Below are positions 1 to 8,146 of a stretch of 49,526 bases of DNA, piece after piece. Within the stretch, counting starts at the first letter, position 1; every line of letters starts with the position of its first letter. The notes below the pieces were generated by a model. That model was not told the origin of the DNA. It saw only the letters and a program-made list of their open reading frames with translations, and did not search any database. Position numbers and translations under genes: made by a program. The stretch lies in assembly GCA_024687745.1 (NCBI GenBank), contig JAILEM010000213.1, positions 1 through 49,526 of the forward strand, given 5' to 3'. This DNA comes from Lachnospiraceae bacterium (GTDB lineage: Bacteria > Bacillota > Clostridia > Lachnospirales > Lachnospiraceae).

Positions 1-6
1 GAAAAA

Positions 7-35
7 CTGTAAATTTGTGACAAAGATGGTACAAT
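7..35 (+). promoter_or_regulatory. Candidate promoter for the two-component operon
   Basis: A TACAAT -10 element at 30-35 is preceded by TGG, which makes an extended -10. The -35 position at 7-12 (CTGTAA, 17 bp spacing) is poor. It lies about 45 bp before the GTG start of the sensor kinase gene. The call rests on sequence match only. Confidence 0.45.
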
Positions 36-79
36 AGAAAAGGTGTGGTTTAACGCAGTAAAAACAGTAGGAGATAAAA

Positions 80-2425
80 GTGGGTGTTATGGGAAATTTA
101 AATGAATTAAGCGGTGTTGAAAAAGAAGAAAAGAGAACTGTGATCAAAAAAAATTATTTTTTCGGACACAGGAGAAAGACAGATGATTTCGAAGATGAAA
201 AGAAGGAGGAATCCTTAAAGAAGGAGGAATCCCTGAAAGAGGAGGAATCCCTGAAAGAGGAAGAACCCCTGAAAGGGGAGGAATCCCTGAAAGAGGAAGA
301 AACCCTTAAAGAGGAGGGATCCCTGAAGGAGGAAGAATCCGTAAAGAAGAAGAACTCCCCGGTATGGGAAGAGTCTGCTGAGAAGGAAGAAGATAAGGAA
401 GACAAAGAAGGTAAAGCAGATAAGGAAGATAAAGCAGATAAGGAAGATAAAACAGATAAGGAAGATAAAGAAGACAAAGAAGGTAAAGCAGATAAAAAAG
501 ACAAACAGTTAAAAAAAGAGAGAAAAAAGAAGGCAGGAGAAGAAAAAAAGGAGAAGAAGGATAAAAAGAAAAATAAAAAAAATAAAGACGATGATATGGG
601 GGAAGAAAGTAATGAGGAGTCTGTAAGAAGCATACTTGAGGATAAGAAAAAGCCATCAAGAAACAAGCTTATGGATAAGATACCTCTCTGGGCTCAGCTT
701 ACCTTTTTCATTGCGGGACTTTTTGTTTTTACTATCATAGTCCTGTCAGTGTCGTATTTTATGAGAAGCAGCAGGCTTGTCACCGATAATAAGGAACAGG
801 CGGCAGAAAGGATACTTGCGTCCAAGATGTCCAACCTGAATATGTATTTAAAGGAGCTTGGATCCTTCAGTATATCTCCGATCTACAGTACGAGTGATTA
901 TTCAAAGCTTCAGTCGGAGAGAGAATTGGGGACACAGACTCTGAACGAACTAAAGGATAATCTGAGGACGATCTATTTCACCAGAAATGACCTGTTATCC
1001 TATCATTTGTTTCTTTTGAACCAGAGAAAGGCGATCGGACGGTCTGAGGATCAGGAGATCTTCTCGGTATATGATACAAAAAATATTGCGGATACCGAGA
1101 TATACAGGGAATGTATCTTAAGCGAAAGCTATTCTGCGGTATTTCCCGCAGATACAAAGAATGCAGCCTTCAAATACGGTCATGTACTTATAAGGGTTTT
1201 TGACAGGAAGATAATTGCCCTTGTTGAGTTTGATGTAAAGAAGGACAAGGTTGATTTCCTGACATCTGACCTTAATGATGACGGAGAGAAGATAGTACTT
1301 TTTGATGATAAGGGAAGGGTGATATTTTCGGGAGACGATAGTGATGAGCCCGACAGCTTTAACACGGTCTTTCAAAGCCTGAAAAGAGGAGATAAATATG
1401 TGAATTATAATGGAGAAGATTTTCTTACCGTTGTAAATAAGGACAGATCCGGGCTTATGCTTGTCTCAATGATACCTCTCAGCGGGATAACAGAGAGCAT
1501 CATGGAGACTCAGATGATCATTTTAATGACAGCGGGTATTATTCTTATACTTGCCCTGATCTTTGCCTATGCCCTGATCCGTCATCTTTCCAAGCCCTTA
1601 AGAACGATATCTGCGATGCACAGTCGTATAGGAGAGGGAGAATTTGAAAGGGTCGATATAGGCGGCTGCAGGGAGACGAGAAAACTCAGTGATTCATATA
1701 ATCTTATGACTGACAGGATACAGGAACTCATAGAGAAGAATTATGTTGCAAGACTCAGTGAGGAGACTGCGAAGCTCGTGGCTCTTGAAGCCCAGGTAAA
1801 CCCGCATTTTCTTTATAATACCCTTCAGGCCATCGGATCAAAGGCTTTACTCAATGATGACAATGAGGTATATACAATGCTTGTATCGCTTGCATCCAAT
1901 ATACGCTATTCGCTTAAGGCACCCGGCTCGATAGAACTTGAAGAGGAAATAAAGTATACGGATAATTATATAATGCTCCAGCAGCTGAGGATGGGTGATA
2001 AGCTTACTGTTACAAGGAAGATAGAGGATGAGATCCCGGATATCCATGTGCCCAAAATGTGTATGCAGCTTCTTGTGGAGAATTCCATAATACACGGTAT
2101 AAGCGGTGATAAGTCAAAGATCTCTCTGGTCGTTGAGGTTAAATGTGAGGATGAAATGCTCCTCATCAAGGTCAGGGATGACGGTGTCGGGATTGAAGCA
2201 AATGAGCTTAAGAGGATCAGGGAAAGCTTTGAGGGTAATTTTGCTGAGGAATTCAGGGATGGAGAAAAGGTTAAGCTTGGACTTAAGAATCTCGCAACCC
2301 GTATAAGGATCATGTATAAGGGAAGGGCAGGGATAGAAGTGGACAGCAATACGGACAGCCCCTCATTTACAGAGGTTATACTTAAACTGCCCGCAGACAG
2401 GGAGGCGTTAAAAAATGATGTATAA
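80..2425 (+). CDS. YesM-type sensor histidine kinase with long Lys/Glu-rich N-terminal tail
   Basis: Membrane sensor kinase, expected to phosphorylate the response regulator encoded next. Start is GTG at 80, 6 bp after AGGAG (69-73); ATG at 89 is the alternative. Residues 1 to about 195 are a very charged cytoplasmic tail containing two sets of 18-bp tandem repeats. Membrane segments lie at about 206-228 and 479-503, enclosing an extracytoplasmic sensor region of about 250 residues, followed by HAMP. The His_kinase motif NPHFLYN places the phospho-acceptor at His576. The ATPase domain shows the N box (QLLVENSIIHG), a DDGVGI G1 motif and a GLKNLATR G2 motif. This is the YesM/LytS-like class. 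Typical YesM kinases are about 580-600 residues, so the excess length is the repeat tail. The final 11 bp overlap the next gene. The ligand cannot be told from sequence. Confidence 0.93.
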   Translation: MGVMGNLNELSGVEKEEKRTVIKKNYFFGHRRKTDDFEDEKKEESLKKEESLKEEESLKEEEPLKGEESLKEEETLKEEGSLKEEESVKKKNSPVWEESAEKEEDKEDKEGKADKEDKADKEDKTDKEDKEDKEGKADKKDKQLKKERKKKAGEEKKEKKDKKKNKKNKDDDMGEESNEESVRSILEDKKKPSRNKLMDKIPLWAQLTFFIAGLFVFTIIVLSVSYFMRSSRLVTDNKEQAAERILASKMSNLNMYLKELGSFSISPIYSTSDYSKLQSERELGTQTLNELKDNLRTIYFTRNDLLSYHLFLLNQRKAIGRSEDQEIFSVYDTKNIADTEIYRECILSESYSAVFPADTKNAAFKYGHVLIRVFDRKIIALVEFDVKKDKVDFLTSDLNDDGEKIVLFDDKGRVIFSGDDSDEPDSFNTVFQSLKRGDKYVNYNGEDFLTVVNKDRSGLMLVSMIPLSGITESIMETQMIILMTAGIILILALIFAYALIRHLSKPLRTISAMHSRIGEGEFERVDIGGCRETRKLSDSYNLMTDRIQELIEKNYVARLSEETAKLVALEAQVNPHFLYNTLQAIGSKALLNDDNEVYTMLVSLASNIRYSLKAPGSIELEEEIKYTDNYIMLQQLRMGDKLTVTRKIEDEIPDIHVPKMCMQLLVENSIIHGISGDKSKISLVVEVKCEDEMLLIKVRDDGVGIEANELKRIRESFEGNFAEEFRDGEKVKLGLKNLATRIRIMYKGRAGIEVDSNTDSPSFTEVILKLPADREALKNDV
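200..343 (+). repeat. Eight tandem 18-bp coding repeats (KEEESL unit)
   Basis: Eight consecutive 18-bp units encode residues 41-88 of the kinase. The six-residue pattern is Lys-(Glu/Lys/Gly)-Glu-(Glu/Gly)-(Ser/Pro/Thr)-(Leu/Val). Units begin at 200, 218, 236, 254, 272, 290, 308 and 326. They differ mostly at third positions, so they are diverged rather than freshly copied. Several units contain AGGAGG-like strings resembling ribosome binding sites. Confidence 0.9.
395..502 (+). repeat. Six tandem 18-bp coding repeats (KADKED unit)
   Basis: A second 18-bp repeat set in the same reading frame. Units beginning at 395, 413, 431, 449, 467 and 485 encode KEDKEG, KADKED, KADKED, KTDKED, KEDKEG and KADKKD. 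Period and phase match the array at 200-343, but the unit sequence differs. Confidence 0.88.
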
Positions 2426-3161
2426 GGCGATGATCATCGATGATGAAGAGCCTGTCAGGATAGCTGTAAACAAGCTCGCCGACTGGAAAAAGTATAATGT
2501 AGATGAGATATATCAGGCAGAGAACGGGATGGAGGCCTTAAAGTCCATGAGAGAGCTAAGGCCGGATATAATATTTGTAGATATGAACATGCCGGTGCTT
2601 GACGGGGTGAGATTTCTGGAAAAGGCATCAAAAGAATTTCCGGATGCAAGATTTATAGTAATAAGCGGTTACGATGATTTTTCATATGCGCAAAGTGCAA
2701 TAAGATACGGGGCGGTAGAGTATCTTTTAAAACCGATAGATGCGTCTGAACTCAACAGGTCCATAGAGAGAGCCATTTTATCGATAAATCCTGAGGAAAC
2801 CTTTGAAGAGAAGGAGGAAAACTATACAACCGCCGAAGATGTTATCCTTCTCATCCACAGGACCATAGAAGAAAGATACAGCGAAAACATAAAAATAAGT
2901 GATTTTTCCGACAGATATTTTTTCTCAAGGGAGTATATATCAAAGCTTTATAAAGTAAAATACGGTATCGGTATATATGAAGATCTTTCCCGTATAAGGA
3001 TGGAGAGAGCCTGCGATCTTTTAAAGGATCAGGAGAACCAGGTAAGGGATATAGCCTTAAGAGTCGGCTTTTCCGATACAAATTATTTCTCCAGGGCGTT
3101 CAGGAAATATACAGGAATTACTCCCACGGAATACAGGAGGTCAGTGACCGGTGGAGAGTAA
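2415..3161 (+). CDS. YesN-type response regulator with AraC DNA-binding domain
   Basis: DNA-binding response regulator, the likely partner of the kinase encoded just upstream. The receiver domain (about 4-122) has the acidic pair D9-D10, the phospho-acceptor D56 in FVDMNMP, and the switch lysine in LLKPID. A linker leads to a C-terminal AraC/XylS double helix-turn-helix (about 145-245) with the family signature around GFSDTNYFSRAFRKYTG. The ATG at 2415 is 9 bp after GGAGG (2401-2405); the adjacent ATG at 2418 is equally readable. It overlaps the kinase gene by 11 bp and the next gene by 11 bp, which suggests translational coupling. Its target promoters are unknown; control of its own operon is an inference. 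Confidence 0.93.
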   Translation: MMYKAMIIDDEEPVRIAVNKLADWKKYNVDEIYQAENGMEALKSMRELRPDIIFVDMNMPVLDGVRFLEKASKEFPDARFIVISGYDDFSYAQSAIRYGAVEYLLKPIDASELNRSIERAILSINPEETFEEKEENYTTAEDVILLIHRTIEERYSENIKISDFSDRYFFSREYISKLYKVKYGIGIYEDLSRIRMERACDLLKDQENQVRDIALRVGFSDTNYFSRAFRKYTGITPTEYRRSVTGGE

Positions 3162-4146
3162 AGAAAAGAATGACAGACATATAAGGATGTCTGAACGTGA
3201 TGAGAGGATCAGAAGGTATCACGAAGAAAGAGAGATAATAAAGAGAAACCGTCAAAAGAAGCTTGAGGGAAACGAACGGGGAAAATATATAAGAAAAAGG
3301 ATCAGTGTCGTTGTCATAAGTATTCTTTCAATACTTATCCCCACTCTGATCCTTCAGTTTGTTATCCCGGGTTCTTTACTTAAAAGGAAGGAAGCTGATG
3401 CCATATCGGATCCCGTGATCACGCCGACTGTTGTAAGCTTAGAGGTTATTGCCATACCTCAGAAGGAGTATGCCGGTTATTCGGGGATATCCGAGGAGCA
3501 GAGGATATGGGATGTTCTTATGGAACATTTTGAGGGGAACAAAACTGCAGTTTTGGGAGTAATGTGTAATCTTAAAAGTGAATCCGGATTTGAGGCCAAA
3601 AATCTCGAGGATTATAATAATCGTTTCTGGAATATAGAGGATGATATTTATACCGAGAAGGTAAACACGAGATTGGTCAGCATGAAGGATTTCATTGAGT
3701 CAAGGCATATGGATTCCACGAACGGATATTATAATAAATATGATGAATGGGTCAACAGGGACGGAGGCTACGGATATGCCCAGTACACCGCTTATGACAG
3801 GAAAGAGGATCTTTATCTTTATGCGGAGCAGTGGTTTGGTCCGGGAGGCCCCGGTGAGGAATACAGGTTTGATATCGGAGATCCAAATATGCAGGCACAT
3901 TATATAGTAAACCTACTCAGGTCCGAAGAGTTCAGCAGCCTTAATAAAAGACTGATGAGTGCATCAAGTGTTGTCGATGCCTGTTATCTGTGGTTAAAGA
4001 AATATGAAATACCATATGATCCGTACAATGATGATTATTATACGCTTGCTTTTGAGAGAGCAGCCTGTGCCGATAAGATAAGAGAAGCCTGTGACAAAGT
4101 AAGTATTGATATACAGGCTGATAACGGAGAGAGAGATGTACCCTGA
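3151..4146 (+). CDS. Membrane-anchored phage-tail-lysozyme-like protein
   Basis: A 331-residue protein, probably a cell-surface murein hydrolase or wall-binding sensor partner. GTG at 3151 follows AGGAGG (3135-3140) by 10 bp. A basic cytoplasmic stretch (1-50) is followed by one membrane segment (about 51-73), a short linker and an exported domain. The exported domain resembles the phage tail-tip lysozyme family (Phage_lysozyme2): it has the pattern in which a helix precedes GVMCNLKSESGF, with Glu144 in the position of the catalytic acid, and a later GGYGYAQYT segment. The gene lies between the response regulator and the binding-lipoprotein gene, overlapping both by 11 bp, so it is probably made with them. 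Family assignment comes from motif memory, not from a search. Confidence 0.75.
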   Translation: MESKEKNDRHIRMSERDERIRRYHEEREIIKRNRQKKLEGNERGKYIRKRISVVVISILSILIPTLILQFVIPGSLLKRKEADAISDPVITPTVVSLEVIAIPQKEYAGYSGISEEQRIWDVLMEHFEGNKTAVLGVMCNLKSESGFEAKNLEDYNNRFWNIEDDIYTEKVNTRLVSMKDFIESRHMDSTNGYYNKYDEWVNRDGGYGYAQYTAYDRKEDLYLYAEQWFGPGGPGEEYRFDIGDPNMQAHYIVNLLRSEEFSSLNKRLMSASSVVDACYLWLKKYEIPYDPYNDDYYTLAFERAACADKIREACDKVSIDIQADNGERDVP

Positions 4147-5641
4147 CAAGATAAAAAATATATATAAAAGCATTATACTGCTGTTAACTGTATTTTTTTC
4201 ATCCCTGATACTGATTTCCTGTAAGGATAAAGCTGTTAAGGATGAGCTTCCCGATAAAGCAAAGGAGTATGATTCTGAGGAATATATAATAGGTGTTGCC
4301 GAGGGATATATATTTGAGGATGCAGTGAGAAGGAATCTCCCGGATGCTTACGTTAAGAGTTATGAGTCGAGGGAGGATCTTTACAGGTCTTTAACAGTCG
4401 GGGAGATAGATGCAGCTGCAGATGATGAACCGATAATCCGGACGATAATGCGGTCAGAAAGCAGTATCGAGCTTATAGACGATTATATCGAGTCCTCGGA
4501 ATATGCATTTGTTTTCACTAAAAATGAAAAGGGAGAGAGACTCTGCAGGGAGTTTGGAGAATATGTCTCAGGACTTAAGGATAATGGAGAGCTGAATAAG
4601 CTTGATGAAAAATGGTTTGGAAATGCTACAGATAATAAGCAGAGTGAGAGTATCGATGTTCTTCCAAAGGATGGTGAAAAGATAAGACTTTCCTTTGATC
4701 CGAGTAATATCCCCTTTGCCTATATGTCGGCAGGAAATCCGGTCGGGTACGATATAGATCTCGCGATCGGTTTCTGTAAGGAAATGGGATATTCACTTGA
4801 GATAAACAGAACCTTCTTTCCTCAGATGCTTGATATGGTAGCGACCGGAGACTGCAGTATGGGGTGCGGGGCAATAACTGTCACAGAGGAAAGAAAGAAA
4901 AGACTTAATTTCAGTACAGCCACTTATCATGGCGGTATATCCTTATGTAAGGCTGCAGATTCTCCTGATTTTGGGGATGAGGGAGAGAGCAAAGGGGGTA
5001 AAAATGCTTTCATAAAAACCTTCATTGAGGGAGAAAGATACAGACTTTTTTTAAAGGGTATCCTTCTTACCCTGCTTATAACCCTCCCTGCTGCCATACT
5101 CGGAACCCCTTTTGGAACCATATTGTATGTTTTCTCAAGAAGGGGGATCCTTCCCGTAAGAGCATTGATGAAGGCACTTGCCTGGCTGTGTTATGTTTCG
5201 CCACCGGTCATGATGATAATGTATGCGTATTATACATATTATAAGGATCTTTATCATGGCGGCCTGATCGCTTCAGTTATCGGCTTTATGTTCTTCTTTG
5301 CGTCAGAAATCTTTAAGCTTATAGTAAGATACGCAGAAAAATGCGAGGATGGTAAGCTTGAATACGAGTACAGGCTTGAATATATAGACGCAGATGAGTT
5401 TTTTAAAAGACTTTTGTCAAAATACGGGAATGAGATACGGGAAGAATACGGGGAAAAAATGGTTATGATGATAAAGCTTACCTCTGTGGTTTCCTTTGTT
5501 TCCGTTACCGATATAACAGGGGTTTTTGATATGATAAGGATGGAAAGCCATGAAGTCATGCTTCCGCTTTTTGCGTCGCTGACGGCATATATACTTATTA
5601 TAGTGTTGATCAGTCGTTTGTTTAAAGGCAGAAGGAGATAG
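4136..5641 (+). CDS. Lipoprotein with permuted amino-acid-binding fold fused to an ABC permease-like domain
   Basis: Start is ATG at 4136 after CGGAGAG; an upstream in-frame ATG at 4106 has no comparable site. The result is 501 residues, and the gene overlaps the previous one by 11 bp. A signal peptide ends in the lipobox LISC (Cys29). Residues about 45-162 match the second half of the SBP_bac_3 family, with GEIDAAADDEP-like and LNKLDEKWFG elements. Residues about 180-271 match the first half, with DPSNIPFAY, VGYDIDLA and GAITVTEERKK. The binding-fold halves therefore occur in swapped order. Residues about 300-501 resemble the membrane domain of polar amino acid permeases, ending with a VSFVSVTDITGVF element. 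The cytoplasmic loop that normally carries the EAA motif for ATPase docking is unrecognisable. No polar amino acid ATPase gene is adjacent, so a sensory role is as plausible as transport. Confidence 0.75.
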   Translation: MYPDKIKNIYKSIILLLTVFFSSLILISCKDKAVKDELPDKAKEYDSEEYIIGVAEGYIFEDAVRRNLPDAYVKSYESREDLYRSLTVGEIDAAADDEPIIRTIMRSESSIELIDDYIESSEYAFVFTKNEKGERLCREFGEYVSGLKDNGELNKLDEKWFGNATDNKQSESIDVLPKDGEKIRLSFDPSNIPFAYMSAGNPVGYDIDLAIGFCKEMGYSLEINRTFFPQMLDMVATGDCSMGCGAITVTEERKKRLNFSTATYHGGISLCKAADSPDFGDEGESKGGKNAFIKTFIEGERYRLFLKGILLTLLITLPAAILGTPFGTILYVFSRRGILPVRALMKALAWLCYVSPPVMMIMYAYYTYYKDLYHGGLIASVIGFMFFFASEIFKLIVRYAEKCEDGKLEYEYRLEYIDADEFFKRLLSKYGNEIREEYGEKMVMMIKLTSVVSFVSVTDITGVFDMIRMESHEVMLPLFASLTAYILIIVLISRLFKGRRR

Positions 5642-5776
5642 TTTTTTTGTTTTAATTATCTCTCATATGATGTATTATTAAGGTGCTGACGTTTCATTTT
5701 TGATGATCGATAAATATCTGATCCTCATTTTAGCCATTAAAGTTATCGTAATAGTTTGTTTTCGGGAGGGAAAAAA

Positions 5777-7093
5777 TTGTTTGATATAATCATTAATGTG
5801 ATGGTGACCGTTTCATGGATATTCACTTCGGTCGGAACATATGGAATATTCAGAAAATGCGGGGTAAAATGGTACTACTGTTTCATCCCGTTTGCAAGAG
5901 AATACCATATCGGGCTTTGTGCGGACAGAGAGAAGGAAGGCCGTATTTATATGGTCCTTTCCGTACTCTACGATGTACTGAATGTCGTAAATACCTTTTT
6001 TGGTGAGGGCACTGTCCCCAATAAGGTATTTTCCATATTGATACTTGCGATCGCGACAGGAGTTGCGATATACGGAATAAGGGTATATCTCGGACTTTGC
6101 CGTATCTTTAACAGAAGTAAAAAATGGCTGTTCATGTGGATATTTTTTGAGGGTATCACTTCGGTGATCTGGGGTTTTAATAAAAGCTTCATGCCCTCAA
6201 AGCAGGTTGAAACTATCGACAGAAATGCCGGTGCAAAAGTTGCGGGTATAAACGCAAAGGTCATGGATATGGGACTGACTGTTAACATTACGGAAAGAAC
6301 AGCGATAGATCTTTTCAGGAAAAAGATCCTTTTAAAGGATATTCATTTAAATATTCCCTTAGGACATATGGTACTGTTGCTCGGGGGCTCCGGAGCGGGG
6401 AAGACTACCTTTGTAAATGCAGTTACAGGATATGAGAAGGCTGATGCAAAGATCCTTTTAAACGGTAAGGATCTGTATGCCGACTATGGCAAAATGAAGT
6501 ATGATATCGGATTTGTTCCCCAGCAGGATCTTATGAGAGGAAACGATACGGTAGCACTTACATTATCAGATGCCGCTTCGTTAAGGCTTCCCGCGAGTGT
6601 ATCCTATGATGAGAGGAAAGGAAGGATACAGGATGTTTTAGAGGAATTCGGTCTTGCTTCCATAAAGGGGAGCCTTGTTGAAAAGCTTTCGGGAGGCCAG
6701 AGAAAGAGGCTTTCTATAGCGATGGAATTCATTTCCAACCCTTCACTCTTCATACTTGATGAACCGGATTCGGGACTTGACGGAGTGGTTGCAAGGGGAT
6801 TATTTGAAAAACTCAGGGCTATAGCAGATACAGGTAAGATAGTCATAGTCATCACCCATACACCTGACCGTGTGATAGATCTTTTTGATGATGTGATAGT
6901 GCTCGCAAAGGATGCATCAAGGACAGGACGGCTTGCGTATTACGGACCTGTAAAGGGCTCTTATGAATTCTTTGGAAAAGAATCCATGGAGGGAGTACTG
7001 TTATCCATCAACCAAAAGGATGAGGGAGGAGAAGGAAAAGCCGATGAATATGTCGGCAAATATTCGGAAAAATTAAAGGAAAAGGTGGGGTGA
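5777..7093 (+). CDS. ABCG-type ABC transporter ATP-binding protein with N-terminal membrane domain
   Basis: TTG at 5777 lies 7 bp after GGGAGG (5764-5769) and is preferred over the upstream TTG at 5756, which precedes that site. The product is 438 residues. The N-terminal third has four hydrophobic segments (about 2-24, 55-75, 82-103, 115-135), like the small membrane domain sometimes annotated DUF5684. The ATPase follows: Walker A GGSGAGKTT (from about 203), Q-loop VPQQD, signature LSGGQRKR, Walker B LFILDEPDSGLD and switch histidine ITHTPD. The relatively long region and DEPDSGLD are typical of the ABCG/White group. It overlaps the permease gene by 4 bp. The substrate is unknown. Confidence 0.88.
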   Translation: MFDIIINVMVTVSWIFTSVGTYGIFRKCGVKWYYCFIPFAREYHIGLCADREKEGRIYMVLSVLYDVLNVVNTFFGEGTVPNKVFSILILAIATGVAIYGIRVYLGLCRIFNRSKKWLFMWIFFEGITSVIWGFNKSFMPSKQVETIDRNAGAKVAGINAKVMDMGLTVNITERTAIDLFRKKILLKDIHLNIPLGHMVLLLGGSGAGKTTFVNAVTGYEKADAKILLNGKDLYADYGKMKYDIGFVPQQDLMRGNDTVALTLSDAASLRLPASVSYDERKGRIQDVLEEFGLASIKGSLVEKLSGGQRKRLSIAMEFISNPSLFILDEPDSGLDGVVARGLFEKLRAIADTGKIVIVITHTPDRVIDLFDDVIVLAKDASRTGRLAYYGPVKGSYEFFGKESMEGVLLSINQKDEGGEGKADEYVGKYSEKLKEKVG

Positions 7094-8046
7094 GCAGGAT
7101 GGAAAATAAAAAAACAAGGCATAAAGGCCGTTTTTCACAGACATTTATTTACCTTGGCAAGCTTTTCAGAATGTTTGTTTTTCAAAATGACTGGAAGGTT
7201 CTGCCGATGGCTGCGATAATAGCAGGCCTTGTCTGCTATGTTATCGGTGCCAATCTCTTTAAGACCATGGAAGGGACTGCGATGGGTACCTTTGCGGTTT
7301 CCTGTATCTGTATCTGGAACGGATTTTTTAATTCAATACAGGTGGTATGCAGGGAGAGAGCCATCGTAAAGAGAGAGCACAGATCGGGACTTCATATATC
7401 CTCATATATTATGGCTCATATGATCTATCAGGCCTTTCTCTGCTTATGCCAGACACTGATAACCCTGATAGTGTTCAGGGTTACAAATGTTACCTTCCCC
7501 GAAAAAAGTCTGGTTACGGGATGGTCAGTGATAGATATAGGGATCACGGTCTTTCTGGTGACCTATTGCGCAGATATGATGGCGTTGATGATATCATCAC
7601 TGGTACATTCGACAACGACAGCGATGACCATAATGCCATTTCTCCTTATCTTCCAGCTGGTCTTCTCGGGAGGCTTCTTTAGCCTCGAGGGATTTGCGAT
7701 GAAGATAACCGATTTTACAATAACAAAATGGGGACTCAGAGCTCTCTGTACCCAGGGTGACTACAATTCACTTCCCATGGTGGCGATATGGAGCAGTCTT
7801 ATCAAGATGGAGAACTTAGAGATCCTGGGTGTAAAACCCATACATGAGATAGCCAAATTCATATATGGAAATGAGGACTATCTCAATGCATTTACTCTTG
7901 GCTGCGGGAGTCTCAACCAGAAACCCGAATACGCCTTCAGTCTGGAAAGTCTGCTTCAGTGCTGGGGATTTCTGCTTCTGTTTATAATAATATATGCGTC
8001 GATCGCAGTTATATCCTTAGAGCTTATTGACAGGGACAGAAGATGA
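7090..8046 (+). CDS. ABC-2 type transporter permease
   Basis: A 318-residue membrane protein, partner of the ATPase encoded just upstream. Starts at GTG 7090 or ATG 7099; ribosome site bases are shared with the end of the previous gene, so the start is not settled. Six hydrophobic segments are readable: GLVCYVIGANLF, GTFAVSCICIWNGFFNS, a segment in YQAFLCLCQTLITLIVF, VIDIGITVFLVTYCAD, MPFLLIFQLVFSGGFF and the C-terminal LLLFIIIYASIAVISLELI. The order matches the ABC-2 permease half of ABCG systems. Export of an unknown substrate is inferred from the family. Confidence 0.85.
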   Translation: MSRMENKKTRHKGRFSQTFIYLGKLFRMFVFQNDWKVLPMAAIIAGLVCYVIGANLFKTMEGTAMGTFAVSCICIWNGFFNSIQVVCRERAIVKREHRSGLHISSYIMAHMIYQAFLCLCQTLITLIVFRVTNVTFPEKSLVTGWSVIDIGITVFLVTYCADMMALMISSLVHSTTTAMTIMPFLLIFQLVFSGGFFSLEGFAMKITDFTITKWGLRALCTQGDYNSLPMVAIWSSLIKMENLEILGVKPIHEIAKFIYGNEDYLNAFTLGCGSLNQKPEYAFSLESLLQCWGFLLLFIIIYASIAVISLELIDRDRR

Positions 8047-8146
8047 TCCCGGATAATATCGGAGGAACAGATGTCCGGAGGGAGATTTCTCCCACTGAGT
8101 TAAAATAAATGATCTAAAAGGATTTTGATCCAGGGAGGTTTTGAAA

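Noticed and set aside
200-502. CRISPR-like regular spacing
   Set aside because: Repeats are contiguous 18-bp coding units without unique spacers and keep the reading frame.
154-666. 170-codon open frame on the minus strand, very Ser/Leu/Phe-rich
   Set aside because: It is the mirror of the Lys/Glu repeat region of the kinase; the absence of stops follows from the repeat composition, and there is no ribosome site.
4136-7093. The ABC ATPase at 5777 as partner of the binding-lipoprotein/permease at 4136
   Set aside because: The ATPase is of the ABCG type and has its own ABC-2 permease directly downstream; polar amino acid permeases use a different ATPase class.
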